From Muscardinus avellanarius (Eukaryota > Chordata > Mammalia > Rodentia > Gliridae): 64,000 nt of DNA. Location: assembly GCA_963383645.1 (NCBI GenBank), contig OY726571.1, positions 84,134,619 to 84,198,618 on the forward strand, written 5' to 3'. The notes under the pieces were generated by a model, which was given only the letters and a program-made list of their open reading frames with translations, ran no database searches and was not told where the DNA came from. Each line of letters starts with the position of its first letter. The first letter of the stretch is position 1. Shown one piece after another: positions 1 to 11,210 of this stretch. The position numbers were made by a program, and so were the translations under genes.

Positions 1-405
1 AGAGGCAGACAGACAGTGTGTGTGCAGACACGCAATGGGCACGGCTGGTGTGGAAGGCTCCCTAGGCTATTTCATTCACTAGCACTGCTGAAAGGTAAGC
101 ATGTTCTCTTGCCTACGACGCTAGAGCTGCGTGCGTTCCTTCTCATCATCAGGGGAAGAAAGAGAATCGGCACAAGTGATGAAGTGTTTTACGGGAAGTG
201 TGTTCTCGTTCCAAATACCTTCTTAGCACTATCATTAGTGGACAAATCGGCATCCTTTCCTTTTGCTCATTTTCCACAGAGAAGAACCAGAGAAACAAAG
301 GACTTTGTTGAACTCTTGAAAAGGTGGCATTTATCTAGGAATCTAAGAAAAATCTATATTAAGTAACTTGGCAACAACAACACAGCATATCAAAATTTAA
401 AATAA

Positions 406-630
406 GGAGCCAGGCCCAGTGGTGTATGCCTGTGATTCCAGTTTTTGGGAGGCTGAGACAGGAGAACTGCAGGTTCGAAGCCAGCCTTGGCAGTGTAGTG
501 AGGCCCTCAGCACCTAGTGAAACCCTGTTTCAAAGTAAAAAGTAAAATAGGACTGGGAGTGTAGCTCACAGGTATAATGCCCCTGGGTTCAATTCTCAGT
601 ACTACTAAAACCAAACAAAACAAACAATAA
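406..630 (+). repeat. B1-dID SINE
   Basis: The 7SL/B1-like half starts at gagccaggcccagtggtgta and includes gggaggctgagacagg and the B-box word ggttcgaagcc. The ID-like right half (actgggagtgtagctcacag, then cccctgggttcaattctcag) and an A-rich CAAA tail follow. Divergence suggests an older copy. Confidence 0.85.
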
Positions 631-924
631 GAAATAGGTATATTTCAGGAAAAGAACTATAACCACGTTCTCTGAGGTAGGGTTTATAGGCAAAAAAGGA
701 ATTCCATAGAGGATTATTCAATTGTTATCTCTGGGAGGTTACTTGTTTTAATATAGAGTTCTTCCTTCTTGATTTGTGAAAATCCTTAAAAAGTCTTTTT
801 TTCTGGGTTGTTGGTTATCTCAGAAACCTTCATACTTTGATTAAAAAAATATAGAAAGGAAAGCTTTTTATGGGTTTTATTTTGAAACTATATTGAGTAC
901 TGGCAGGACTACGTTTGCCCTTTA

Positions 925-1045
925 ACAGTACCTCTCACTAACTGTGTGATCTCTACAATCTGAAGAATGGGAACAATAATTTGGTTGTTGTGAAGATCAA
1001 GTCATTTAATATCCATAAGAGAAAGCATCTGGGCACACGGTCACT
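925..1045 (+). repeat. MIR-like fragment
   Basis: The order of words matches a sense MIR: cactaactgtgtgatct, aatgggaacaataat, ggttgttgtgaagatcaagt and catctgggcaca. It is old and diverged, and the boundaries are approximate. Confidence 0.6.
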
Positions 1046-3697
1046 GCTGCGTAAATGTGACCTCTTGATATTACCCTAGAAATCTCTACTTTTCAAAAGT
1101 TGAGTGGCATTAGCCATCCCTAGGAGACATCCTTGCCTCGAAAAGAAATCGAGACACTAAGAATTTGAAATCTAGTGGTAAGAAGCTCTTGGTTTTTATC
1201 ATAATAAATAAATACACGCCTAATAAACCATTCCGCTGCCTAATCTGACTCTCCATGTTGAAGTCAAATCAACTTTATCTTAACGTCAAGAGAGCTTGAA
1301 GTCTTCCTCCCCGTCACCTAGGTAACGGATACAAAATTTGTTTTGTCACAACACCCACATCCATTTATTTTACGAACTCCGTGTTTCTGAATTTTACTTT
1401 GGTTTTGAACTACTGTAACAATGACCCCGACTCCGTGTATATAAAGTCACTCAGCTCATTTTTCTTTCCAGTTTGGTTTCCTAACCCTCATCTCTTTTTC
1501 TCCCTGAAACCTTAAGCAAACAAACAAAGGAGCCCTGCCTACATCCTTTCTGCAAAGAGAAAGCTGCTAATCTCACATTCTTAGCTAGATCACTCAGTGC
1601 ACACACATTTTGGCTTGTCTTAAAGTTTGTATTTCACCTGTCTCAGAGGCAGACAGACTCAGCTTTCATGAGTTCTTAGAATAAGACCTGCTGTCATGGA
1701 TTACATTTGGCAGGGCTTTCTTTCCCTGTGTACACATACCAAAAGTGGGGACCGAGGGGAAATTAAAACACTTTTTTTTTCACTGGGCGGGGGAAAGCTA
1801 ATGCTTAATGCTATTCATTATAAGCATGACATTAAGGTCCTATGTTGCTGATTTGCTGTGGGTTTGCGTAGTTGTCTGCTTTTCACATCGAATTCATCAA
1901 GATTGTTTAACTTTTTTTTTTTAATCAAAGCCTTCTGTGTGGCATTACTCTATATTTTGGACCGTTGCAATATGTTACTTCCCAAAACTTAGCAATCAAG
2001 AAAAGGTAAAATATATAATGATATTCTTATTACTTTCATCGTCAAAGTCAAATTACCTAGTTTTAGAACAGAGAAATTCCTCTCCATTCCAAAAATGCAA
2101 GCACTCATATCTGAGAAACTGTGTTTCAGAAATAACTCTGACAGTAAACACCGGGTTTCCTGCCTATAAGTATATATGTGCAATTGCTTTTTCTTTGAAA
2201 AAATTTACTAATTTGGTAGGGCAGCTCGACTTGACAATTATGTAACAACTTAAAAAATCGGAGACCAGGAGGTAGAATAAGTTCTGAGCTTGATACGACT
2301 CTCTATACTTCTCAATAAAGAAATGGCTATGTTTAGCTAACTCTCAGTTTTATATCTTAGATTTTAATGTTCGTCTCCTAAAATGTAAACCAGGTCTGTA
2401 GTATTCCTTTCTTAAAATATGTTTATATTTACTAATTTTTTCTTGGATTTAGTTCCTTTAGAGAACAGGCTGGTGGGTGCTTTCTGCTTGGCTACCGCTA
2501 CCAACCAACAGAATTATTAATTGTAGGAGTGTCGTATTCTTTGCAGAAGTCAGTTTCAAATGTGCACCATATAAGTGATGATGGCATTTCTTTCTGTTTG
2601 AAAGAAAGTCTTATGTGCTTATAATTTCCTCCTTGCGTTTGGAATATTTGAGTCATGCCAAGGATTAATTTTGGTTTGAAATAGACAGAAAACGATTGAG
2701 TTAAAAATATAGACGTGTATTCAGCTGCAAATGAACCTACCCAACAAGAGAAGAAACACTTCTAAAATAAGGCCAGGATTCAAACTGCTACCAGTGGAAC
2801 TGGACTCTGGGCAGCTGGTGACCTAGGCTGCTGTTAGCATTGGCACAAAGGGAGGAATCTTGACACAAGAAGGAAGTGGAGCCTAGTCTGGACCAATTTC
2901 TCTTATGTATCCAACACAAATAATCTTTTCTTCAATATCGGGCAGGTATGTGTCCCCGTTCCAGATACTTTATTCCCTCACACTGATCATGGGGATGTCA
3001 AGATAAGAATACTAATAAAATAAAATAAAGTAAATCTAAAAACAAAAAAAAAAACAACTTTTCTTCTTTTGAGTTTTCTTTGTCTTAAAACCAATAGTAT
3101 ATCAGTCTTGTCCCTAACCCATGCAATTGAGCTTTTCTGACTTTTCCACACAGCTGCATAATAGCAACTGCTCTCTGATTATGTCTGTGGTCCCAGAAAA
3201 ATATATAATAGATGTAGCATGCAGTAGCTCCGAGGACAGTGGAAGGATGTGGGGGCCTCATGCCCTGTGTGAAACAGGCCACAAAGCTGTTTTACAGATG
3301 CGGACTAACGTGGTCTGTCTTCAGTTTCAAATTGAAGAGATATTTTTGTCAGCAGTAAAGCTGCAAGTGTGTGTGTGTTTATAAAAGGAGACATTTGAGT
3401 ATCTACAGCTAAATGTGCAGTCACGTAATTATCTAATTACTTTTGTTGAGATTGGCAGCAAAAAAAAAATTGGAGGCAGGGAACTATTAGAAGAAAAAGT
3501 AAGCAGTAGAATTATTTCTAATAAATTAAAAAATAATGTTTATAATAAATAATGACAATGTTTTTAAAAATTGTGGTTAAAATAATGTTTATAAGAGTTG
3601 TGTTTTTTTTTTTTCACAAAACTGAATATTAGCAAAAAAAGAACTTTGAGTTGTACCTTGATAATTTACTTTTGTCTTTTTATACTTAAAAATTCAG
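1046..3697. other. Unique intronic DNA, no recognisable gene or repeat
   Basis: I see no SINE, LINE, LTR, RNA gene or credible exon in this stretch before the GMDS acceptor. Base composition is AT-rich with short homopolymers. Confidence 0.6.
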
Positions 3698-3785
3698 GTC
3701 CATGGAATCGTACGGAGATCCAGTTCATTTAATACAGGCCGAATTGAACATCTGTATAAGAATCCCCAGGCTCATATTGAAGGAA
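3698..3785 (+). CDS. GMDS: GMDS internal coding exon (human exon 2 equivalent)
   Basis: This exon encodes part of GDP-mannose 4,6-dehydratase, the cytosolic NADP(H)-dependent short-chain dehydrogenase that turns GDP-mannose into GDP-4-keto-6-deoxymannose, the first step of de novo GDP-fucose synthesis. Reading from 3698 in phase 0 gives [20 protein letters not shown] and continues to AHIEG plus the first base of an Asn codon. This corresponds to about residues 50-79 of the roughly 372-residue human enzyme (numbering from memory). The RRSS segment lies just after the GxxGxxG loop of the Rossmann fold and helps hold the NADP phosphate. A consensus acceptor (aaaattcag) precedes it and a donor (gtaagt) follows at 3786. 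The split Asn codon is completed by the first two bases of the next exon. No stop or frameshift is seen. The upstream exon with the glycine-rich loop is outside the window. Confidence 0.95.
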
Positions 3786-4334
3786 GTAAGTAATTTTCTT
3801 TTTCTAAAACCTCTTCCCATACCTCCCTGTCTTCGGATAAGATGGTTTTCAAATGTCGTTTCCCTCAAAGTCCATCAACTTGCAATTATTTGCCTATAAT
3901 TACTGTCTTGGCTACAACCTGAGTGTGTTGCAAACCTTGGTCATTGCTTGCTCCCGGCGGCCGTCACATCCTCATCTTGGTTTGGTTGTTACAGGGCTTT
4001 GGGTAGGGGGCTTGGAAAGACCAGGGAAAGACAGACCTCGGATCACTCCTTTCCAGGTGTCCTCTTCCCCTCATGCAAAAGCAGTTCCATACTAAAGGAT
4101 GACTCTTTTGCTTTTGTGCATTTGGTTTAATTTACTCAGGTTAAATAACCTTTGCACATTAAACTACTTTTTAAAATAATTGGTAGACAAGTATCCAAAA
4201 CCAAATGGCAATCAACAACTATATTTAAATTTCTCTACAGATCATTGCCAGGCTTTGCAATTGTTTTTTATTTGGGTTGTCATTAGTGAATTTGCCTGTG
4301 TGTATCTGGATGGCTTACACAGAATAATGACAGT

Positions 4335-4460
4335 GTTTTTGCATTTGATCGTGACAGCAACTCAGGTTGTTAGGGAAACCATTTGGCACATGAGGACATG
4401 GAGACAGAGGTGATTTTACCGAGGTTCCACACTATGAAGGTAGAGCCAGGGCTGGGACAC
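4335..4460 (-). repeat. MIR-like fragment, antisense
   Basis: The words acagcaactcaggttgttag, cacatgaggacatggagaca and gattttaccgaggttccaca follow the order of an antisense MIR core. It is diverged and the edges are approximate. Confidence 0.5.
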
Positions 4461-4698
4461 CCGGCTGCCACCACCAAGTGTAGTCTGCGTGAATTGGTCA
4501 ATTGTTCTAGTCAGCAAGGATGCTACAATGAGCTTGTAAACTGGAAGGGATTTTATATTCATCGCCAAGGCCCTGAATGTTTGAAGATTGGAGTTACTTA
4601 TGCAGGAAGTGCTTACCAGGAAGGGATCTAGTTGTACCAGAAAAGGTTTCCCATTTTAATGTTTAAATTATTAGGCACCTCCTCCTTGAAGTTTATTA

Positions 4699-5356
4699 TA
4701 GGTTGAGTATGTCTTATCCAAAATCTTTGATACCAGAGGTTTTTTGGATTTTGGATTTTTTTTTTCGGATTTTGAAATATTTGCATATACATAATAAAAT
4801 AGTGTGGAGATAAAACCCAAGTGTTAAGGCAAAATTCATTTATGTTTCATACACATCTGCACACAGACTCAAGATAATTTTAAGCAACATTTTAAGTAGT
4901 TTCATGGCGTGGAATTTTGCACTTGTGGCACTAATTTTAAAAATTTAAATTTTTACTGGGCGTGGTGACGCATGCCTGTAATTCCAGAGCTTGGGAGGCT
5001 GAGACAGGAGGATCACACAAGTTCGAAGCCAGCCTCAGCTACTTAGTGAGGCTCTCGGCAACTTAGTGAGACTCTGTTTCTAATAAAATATAAAAATAGG
5101 TCTGGGAGTGTAGGCCAGAGGTAGAAAGCCCCTGGGTTTTATCCCCGGTACTATAAAAAAATAAATAAAAATATTATATATAATATATATTAAAATCATT
5201 TTAAAAATTTAAAAATTTCAGATTAAAAATTATTTTTGAAATACTTTCACTAGTACATTAACTATACATCATAGTGAGGTTCGACATGATACAAACATAC
5301 AATACCACAAGTCTTGGTGTGTTTCCTGAATTTTCTGATTAGGAATGTTGAACCTG
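4699..5356 (+). mobile_element. Tigger/MER44-like non-autonomous DNA transposon
   Basis: The left end (taggttgagtatgtcttatc) and the right end (tgattaggaatgttgaacct) are imperfect inverted repeats of the TcMar-Tigger type. The TA dinucleotides at 4697-4698 and 5357-5358 are the expected target duplication. Internal words such as ttcggattttgaaatatttg and catttatgtttcatacacat match the MER44/Tigger7 body as I remember it. No transposase frame remains. A SINE sits inside it at 4953-5172. Confidence 0.75.
4953..5172 (+). repeat. B1-dID SINE nested in the Tigger-like element
   Basis: The left half begins actgggcgtggtgacgcatg. The middle has acttagtgaggctctcggca, and the right half has gtctgggagtgtaggccaga. 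The tail is AAAT-rich. It splits the DNA transposon, so it is the younger insertion. Confidence 0.88.
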
Positions 5357-5723
5357 TATTATTTTTGTGCAAAGCACAGAACCATTCTGTCATTGGATGT
5401 GGCTATAGATCAATATTTTATAAAAATAATGAAAAAAAAATCAAGTTGGTAAATCATCCATCTGAGTATCTCAAGTATTTACACTAATGAAGTCAGTGTG
5501 AGGTTCAGCTGAGTATGGGCATTGGAATGAGTTGGTTGTCCTTTAACCAATTATATTACTAGATCAGTCATATCATAGCTCAAGGATAATGTTTATAATG
5601 TACCTTAAAATCACCAAATAATTGTATCTGAACAAAAGTGTCAGATTACAGCACATCTTACAACTACCTGGAACAAAAAGATATGCTAATGGTAAAACAT
5701 CTGCCATTATATCATGACTTTCT

Positions 5724-5925
5724 AGCTAGGTATGATGGCTCATGCCTGTAATCCTACTACTTCAGATGATGAGACAGGAGGATCACAGGTTTGAAGCCAG
5801 CCTCAGCAAATTAGCAAGGCTCTCAGCCACCTAGTGAGACCTTATTTCCAAATAAAAAATAAAATAGGGCCGGGGTAGAATGTCCCTGGTTAAATTTCTA
5901 GCCCCACAAAACAAACAACAAAACT
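5724..5925 (+). repeat. B1-dID SINE
   Basis: The B1 half reads gctaggtatgatggctcatg, and the repeat has ttgaagccagcctcagcaaa in the middle. The ID half is shortened (ggccggggtagaatgtccct), followed by a CAAA-type tail. It is a degraded copy. Confidence 0.82.
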
Positions 5926-6029
5926 TTGTCATGATAAAACCTTTATCACTGTAAGTGATGGTATCACTATAAATCCTTTATGACATGGGCAACATATGTA
6001 AATACCTTTGTCCTTCCTTGCTTTCCTTC

Positions 6030-6102
6030 TTCCTTCCTATCCCACCCTATGCGTTGGGCATGCTAAGCAAGCTCTCTAGCACCAAGATACACCCCCAGCC
6101 TA
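6030..6102 (-). repeat. ID-like monomer, antisense
   Basis: The words atgctaagcaagctctctag and atacacccccagcc are the reverse complement of an ID/tRNA-like box A and B region. A CTTCCTTCC-rich tract precedes it, as expected for an antisense tail. Confidence 0.6.
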
Positions 6103-6275
6103 TAAGTTCTGTAAGATGATAGGTATATTTTGCTGTTCCAGGACCATCAAATACAACAGTTCCATTTTGACCCTGGTCTTCAGATGTTCACAATATGCAT
6201 TTCAAGTATGACATTGTCAAAAATTGAGCTTCCATTATTATCTTGTAGCTAATGGTCTTTCTTTGAATCCTCAAG

Positions 6276-6385
6276 ACATGAAGTTACACTATGGGGATCT
6301 CACAGATAGTACCTGTCTGGTGAAGATCATCAACGAAGTGAAACCCACAGAGGTCTACAACCTCGGAGCCCAGAGCCACGTCAAA
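6276..6385 (+). CDS. GMDS: GMDS internal coding exon (human exon 3 equivalent)
   Basis: The two leading bases (ac) finish the Asn codon left open by the previous exon. The frame then reads [20 protein letters not shown], followed by [16 protein letters not shown], about residues 79-115 of the human enzyme. The GDLTD segment borders the cofactor adenine site. NLGAQSHV is the highly conserved strand and loop leading into the catalytic Thr/Tyr/Lys region, which lies in exons not present here. The acceptor is tcctcaag at 6268-6275 and the donor is gtaagc at 6386. The exon is 110 bp and ends on a codon boundary, so the next exon must start in phase 0. One conservative change from my memory of the human protein is Val for Ile before YNLG. 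The exon is clearly a working part of the gene, not a pseudogene copy, because both splice sites and both flanking introns are present. Confidence 0.95.
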
Positions 6386-6577
6386 GTAAGCGCTTTTCAT
6401 GATCGTTGTCCCTCCGGCGAGTTGCTGCAGTGTTTTGTGCTACACTTGTACCTGTTGCTTCTCCGTACAACAATACAACCTCCTGTCCCAGTCTTAAACT
6501 CTTCAAGTTTAATCATTCCTACTGGTGTGGGTATTAATCCTAAGGGAAATACTGAGCTGCTTATTTATTTATTTGTT

Positions 6578-6760
6578 TATTTGGTGGTACTGGGGTTCCT
6601 GGAAACCCTTCTACCTCCGGGCTACACTCCCAGACCTATTTTATATTTTATTTGGAAACAGGGTCTCTTAAGCCAGTGCGGCTGGCTTCGAACCTGCAAG
6701 ATCCTCCTGTCTCCGCCTCCCAAGCCCGGGGATTATAAGCGCCACCACACCCGGCATTCT
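6578..6760 (-). repeat. B1-dID SINE, subtype with altered right half
   Basis: Read on the plus strand it starts ggtggtactggggttcctgg and aaacccttctacctcc. It then has tctcttaagccagtgcggct and ends in ccaccacacccggc. The right half lacks the usual cccctgggttc word. The 129-codon tail of the plus-strand open frame after the GMDS exon is this SINE, not protein. Confidence 0.9.
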
Positions 6761-7096
6761 TCTTTTTTTTTTTTTTAAGGTACATTCTCTGTTACTGAAC
6801 AGCATAATAAAATCTTGCCGCTAACATCGAAATAGCAGTGTTCATTTACTTTGGGTTTTTCCCGGTAGTCATGAGCCCTGGCTGGATGTATTCACTGCCA
6901 TTTCAATTCACATTGGGAATAAAATATCCTGTTAAAGCGGTGGAAGATGTAACTCGGTGAAACCTTTATTTTAATATTAGTTTTTGTTAGTGGCTATATA
7001 ACTGGCAGAGAGAACACTTTTGAAGTCCAAGTAATAGTAAAATGAGCTGAGTTAACTTTTTGTGTGTGTGTCATGAGTGGTAGAGTCATTGGAAGA

Positions 7097-7128
7097 AAGC
7101 TCTCTCTCTCTCTCTTTTTTTTTTTTTA
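7097..7128. repeat. CT dinucleotide tract followed by poly(T)
   Basis: A run of about eight CT units leads into a T run, a simple repeat that could be an antisense retroposon tail. Nothing clear follows on the right. Confidence 0.8.
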
Positions 7129-7165
7129 GCCTTTTCCTCCTCAGTGTGATACAGGAAATGTTGAC

Positions 7166-7214
7166 TTCTTCCCTGTGCTCAGATTCTTCCCTGTGCTCAG
7201 ATTCTCTGTGCTCG
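7166..7214 (+). repeat. 18-bp tandem duplication plus partial third copy
   Basis: The unit ttcttccctgtgctcaga is repeated exactly at 7166-7183 and 7184-7201. A shortened, changed third copy ends at about 7214. Confidence 0.9.
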
Positions 7215-7787
7215 GCCTCACCTTCCATTAGCTGGACTTTCTGGAACAAATCCCAATAAACCAGAGAAGCCCATGTCAAGCGTCCAGCCATCTGCCCGAT
7301 GCAGGGTTTTGTCGCTCTATCCACCGCTTATAGGGTAAATGAAATCTGAACCCAGATGATGTGAGCTCTATTTAGATACTTTTTCAATTAGGATGGCTAG
7401 TAGAGCTTAGAAATAAAAGCAAATAACTCTAAGGGCTTTAAAAGCACCTCCCCAAAGTCCAGAAAAATCTACCGGATTTTTTTTCTGTTTAATGAACAAA
7501 TGCAGCAGTTTTATTTTAACAAGCATTCGGGGTGATTTGCCCCTTCTCCAGCTTTGTTAAGAATAGAGGCTCTCTGCCTGCTTCCTATGACTTGCTACTT
7601 TAGGATAAAATGATAGACGTATCCTCATGAAACCTTGCGGTAAACTCAGTCTTCACAAGGAGAACAGACGTAAAAGTTCAGCGTCAATCCTCACGAGGCG
7701 TTTTTCTCTCAAATGTTAACCTTGAAGGATGACCACTTAGTAATCATAAAGATACTTCTTATCTGCCTATGCTGTCTAGGAAAAAAA

Positions 7788-7880
7788 AATTGTTTTCTTT
7801 TCTTTGGGTGCTGGGGATTAAACCGGGGACCCCATCCAAAGTAACTACATACTCGATCACCTGGCTCTACCCCAAAACCC
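7788..7880 (-). repeat. ID-like monomer, antisense
   Basis: The words gggtgctggggattaaaccg and ggctctaccccaaaaccc follow the order of an antisense ID/tRNA-type SINE half. Divergence is high. Confidence 0.5.
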
Positions 7881-8463
7881 TTTCTCTTTCTTAATCTATG
7901 ATGACTCTTTTATATCCAGGCCTAAAATTTGATCTGTGAAAAGAAATCAGGGTCTTTAGGTTTAAGCAGAGGGCTTTTCCTCAAGGAGTCTCAGTGTGTT
8001 TTCTTATTTTAAAAGGGTGTCTTATACATACTGTGTTTGAGAAATTATCCTCCCTTTTCCCTGCAGAGAAGCAGGGACTCGTTATTATCAGGCACGAGGG
8101 CCTTACTTTCCCTAATTGAGGCGGTAGTCTGCCTCCCACATTATAATTCATCTGGCTGCTTTCTGACCTTCCTGACCAGCTGCGAGAGAATCTTCCAGAC
8201 GAAACAGAATGTTTTGGAATGAGCACTCTGTTATTCAATTTCCCCAAGATTAAGACGTTCCCTTTGCGATTGCAGGTCGGTTATCACCTCTAGGAGTCAT
8301 AAACGGGCATGGCAGGAAGATGCGGCGCATTCTAGAAGGGCTTATTCTAGAAGGTCTTTCCTCTATCATTTTGATATTAGACAAGCAATCCTTTTCTTTC
8401 TCTGAAACATATTTGTAGTTCAAAGTCTTCTTATATTTCCTTGGTTGCAGTAAGTGTAAAAGT
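7881..8463. other. Unique intronic DNA
   Basis: No repeat family, RNA gene or exon is recognised. The short frames on both strands (for example 7981-8247 minus) show no similarity that I know. Confidence 0.5.
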
Positions 8464-8640
8464 TCGCCGGGCATCGTGGTGCACACTTGTAATCGCCGCG
8501 CTTGGGATTACAATCCTCGCTGGCTTAAGAGACCCTGTTTCCAAATAAAAAAATATAAAATAGGTCTGGGAGTGTAGCCCGGAGGTAGAAGGGCTTCCAG
8601 GAACCCCAGTACCACCACCAAAAATAATAATAAAATAAAA
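8464..8640 (+). repeat. B1-dID SINE, altered right half, internal deletion
   Basis: It begins gccgggcatcgtggtgcaca and jumps from cgcgcttgggattaca to tcgctggcttaagagaccct. About 40 bases of the B1 core are therefore missing. The right half reads gtagcccggaggtagaaggg then cttccaggaaccccagtacc. Confidence 0.88.
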
Positions 8641-8810
8641 GTGTTTGGGTGTCATCTTGGCATAGATTCTCTATAACAGGAAGCAAAGGAGACTTGAATT
8701 GATTCCTTTTAAATTGCTATGCAGGTGAATTTGTCTGTTTTTATGGTATTTTGGCTGCTTCTCCTATGGGTCAGTAAGTTAGCAAGAATGGTGCTCAGTT
8801 AAGAATCTTA

Positions 8811-9027
8811 GGAGCCTGGCATGGTGGTGCATGCCTATAACCCCGGTTCTTTGGAGACTGAGACAGGAGATCACAGGTTTAGAGCCAGCCTCAGCAACTT
8901 AGCCAGGCTCTCAACAACTTAGTGAAACCCTGTTTTCAAATAAAAAAAATAAAATAAAATAAGGATAAGGGCGTAGCTCAGAGGAATGTCCCTGGGTTAA
9001 TCTCCTATACCACACCCCCCAAAAAAG
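8811..9027 (+). repeat. B1-dID SINE
   Basis: The left half starts gagcctggcatggtggtgca. The centre has agagccagcctcagcaactt, and the right half has gggcgtagctcagaggaatg. The tail is CCAAAAAA. It is moderately diverged. Confidence 0.87.
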
Positions 9028-10531
9028 GAAGACTTTTAGTTTTCAAGGCTATTTAATCCTTCAGTGAAGGTTTGTTGAATGCAAGCTCATACAAGGTCTC
9101 CCGCAGAACATAGTGGAAGGCACGGGCATGTGTAATTCTACTCTGGCCGTGGAGGGTTTCAGCTTTAGTCAGGGTGATTTGTGGCAAATGCCCAGGGATG
9201 ACAGAGTCCTTGAGTCTCTCTAGAGGAGGGGGAGAGAGAACTCTATTGGGGGCAGTAGTGGCTGGCGTCAGAGGAGCTGGAGCTGGTCTGAAAGTCTAGG
9301 GAGGACATTCCTAGGTATAGTGGGAAAGGGAAAGTTGAAGTGCAGCCAGGAACACAAAGACAAGGGTTTTGTGGCCATGTTCACAGTGTGGACCCTTGAT
9401 TGACCAGCCGAGCACAAAGAATATTGAGGAGAAGTGTGAGAACCAGGGGAGAAGATCAGAGAGATCAGAGGTTAGAGTGGGCTGAGAAGACTCAGGAAGC
9501 TGTTGGATGAGAGTGCTGGCCTTAGCAGCAGGGCCAGGAGGATGGGACAGGATGCCCAGCGGGGTGACTCCTCTGGCCGCTTGATACAGTCATCAGAGAG
9601 GAGGTCCGCCAGGGCTCAGAGGACCAGACAGTCGAGGGCACCACTGTGAGACGTCTTCCTGGAAATACTTGAAGAACATGCAGGTGAGGGAGAGTGTGAG
9701 GTGATTCAGTTGTTGTGAAGTTAGAGGGAGGGTTAGGGGCAGAGATGTAAATTCAGCTCCCAGAATCCTTGTCATGCCAGCCAGGTAGAAGCTGGAGAAA
9801 GAGGGACAAGAGACTAAGGACTGAACCTGGGGGACATATTTATGGTTAGAGAGAAGGTGGGGGAAGAGTAGGACTGATGGTAGGAATGGAAGAGATGAGA
9901 GACGCCGGGTGGGGTTGTGTCTTGGAAGCTGAGGAGTTGGGCCATTTCCAGCAGGAAAGGATGAGCCTACAGGAGAGAGGACCAGGGAAGGGTCGTCAGC
10001 CTTGGCAGTAAGGCTAGAGATGGCTTGCGACTTCTGCTTTTTGTCCATATGCATGGTAAGGGGGATGGAATCCACACGTGGTAGGCGCTATCACTGGCCT
10101 GGCTTAAGACCTGGAAAAGAGCATTTTATTGATGGGACAGAACAAGTTAGTCAGAGCAGAGGGTGTTTAGAAACAGAGAGGTCGTGAGGGAAATGCACAC
10201 CGAGTGGATTCTGTTCTAGAAGTGTCCTGGTGGGAGGACTAGAGAATTCGAATGTGTTATGTCGGCATCCCCGGCAGGTTGCCAGGCCCCTCCTCGGAGT
10301 CCCTGATTCCTCGGGTCCACGGTGAGCGATGAGAGCCTGCACTGCCAGTGTGTGTCTAGATGGAGCTAACTCTCCTCCTCCTCTGGGAACCGCACTTCTA
10401 GAACCGTTACTCTGCCATCTCGGGTTTCTTGGTTGATCCCTGTAGAGTGTGTGCCTTCCATGCATTCTTCTTAGACTTTCTTCCTTTAAAGCATTCACTT
10501 TTGACTTTGAAAGAACAGCATCCTGTTACTC
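9028..10531. other. Purine-rich unclassified DNA, possible ancient repeat at 9380-9950
   Basis: The plus strand is rich in GAG and AGG words. Short segments (gactgaacctgggggacata and gtgtcttggaagctgaggag) recall the 3' end of an old mammalian LINE-type repeat, but I cannot name a family with certainty. The minus strand has a 160-codon open frame at 9593-10075. It has no recognisable domain and a low-complexity Ser/Leu/Pro composition, so I do not call it a gene. Confidence 0.35.
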
Positions 10532-10545
10532 AAAGGCGAGTGACT

Positions 10546-11205
10546 TTTGTGAAGTGTCTATTTAGTTCATTTGCCCATTTCTTGATTGGGTTGTTTGTTT
10601 TGCTAGTGTAGAGTCTTTTGAGCTCTTTGTATACTCTGGATATTAGCCCCCTATCAGAATGGTGGCTGGTAAAGATCCTTTCCCATTCTGTAGGCTTCCT
10701 CTTTAGGTTATTGATAGTTTCCTTTGATGAGAAGAAACTTTTTAGTTTGATGTTATCCCACTTGTTTATTCTTGCTTTAATTTCCTGAGCTTTGGAGGTT
10801 TTGTTGAGAAAGTTACTGCCTGTGCCAATATGTTGTAGTGTTGAACCTATGCTCTCCTCTACTAGCTTCACAGTCTCAGGTCTAATTTCTAAGTCTTTGA
10901 TCCATCTTGAGTTGATTCCTGTGTTTGGTGAGATATAGGGGTTTAGATTCATCTTTTTACAAATGGTTAGCCAGTTCTCCCAACACCACTTGTTGAAAAG
11001 GCTGTCTTTTCTCCAGCGTATGTGTTTGGCCCCTTTGTCAAAGATTAATTGACTAAAGATGTGTGGGTTTGTTTCTGTGTCTTCTATTCTAATCCACTGG
11101 TCAGTATATCTGTTTTTGTGCCAGTACCATGCTGTTTTTACTACTATTGCTCTATAGTATAGTTTGAAGTCTGGGATTGTAATGCCTCCTGCATGTTTCT
11201 TGTTA
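10546..11205 (-). pseudogene. L1 ORF2 fragment, inverted segment
   Basis: Read on the minus strand from about 11205, this is L1 ORF2p sequence downstream of the reverse transcriptase core. It starts at [18 protein letters not shown], continues with KTAWYWHKNRYTDQWIRIED and ends with KKWANELNRHFTK at the left target duplication. About 220 codons are open without a stop. In a full L1 this protein makes the nick and the cDNA; the fragment has no start, no endonuclease and no catalytic YxDD region, so it is dead. Confidence 0.92.
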
Positions 11206-11210
11206 TTGAG

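Larger units (their letters stand above)
1..3697 (+). other. GMDS: GMDS upstream intron, 3' part
   Basis: This is the end of the intron preceding the first exon in the window. It contains one SINE (406-630), one MIR-like fragment (about 925-1045), short A- and T-rich runs (3043-3055 and 3602-3614) and otherwise unique-looking AT-rich DNA. No frame here resembles a known protein, including the 116-codon frame at 16-366. Confidence 0.85.
3786..6275 (+). other. GMDS: GMDS intron between the two exons (2490 bp)
   Basis: This complete intron is bounded by gtaagt at 3786 and an AG at 6274-6275. It holds a MIR-like fragment, a Tigger-type DNA transposon with a nested SINE, a second SINE and an ID-like fragment. 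No coding signal is seen. Confidence 0.9.

Noticed and set aside
16..366. 116-codon open frame at the left edge
   Set aside because: There is no recognisable domain, no splice or promoter context, and its composition resembles the surrounding intron. It is most likely a chance frame.
6224..6778. 184-codon continuous frame through the GMDS exon
   Set aside because: Only 6276-6385 is exon. The part before is intron read-through and the part after the donor runs into an antisense SINE.
8464..8640. tRNA gene-like words in SINE right halves
   Set aside because: The tRNA/ID-like boxes belong to SINEs with A tails. No complete cloverleaf with an acceptor stem was seen anywhere.
9593..10075. 160-codon minus-strand open frame
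   Set aside because: It has a low-complexity Ser/Leu/Pro composition, no domain and no signs of a gene. It probably lies in an old repeat.
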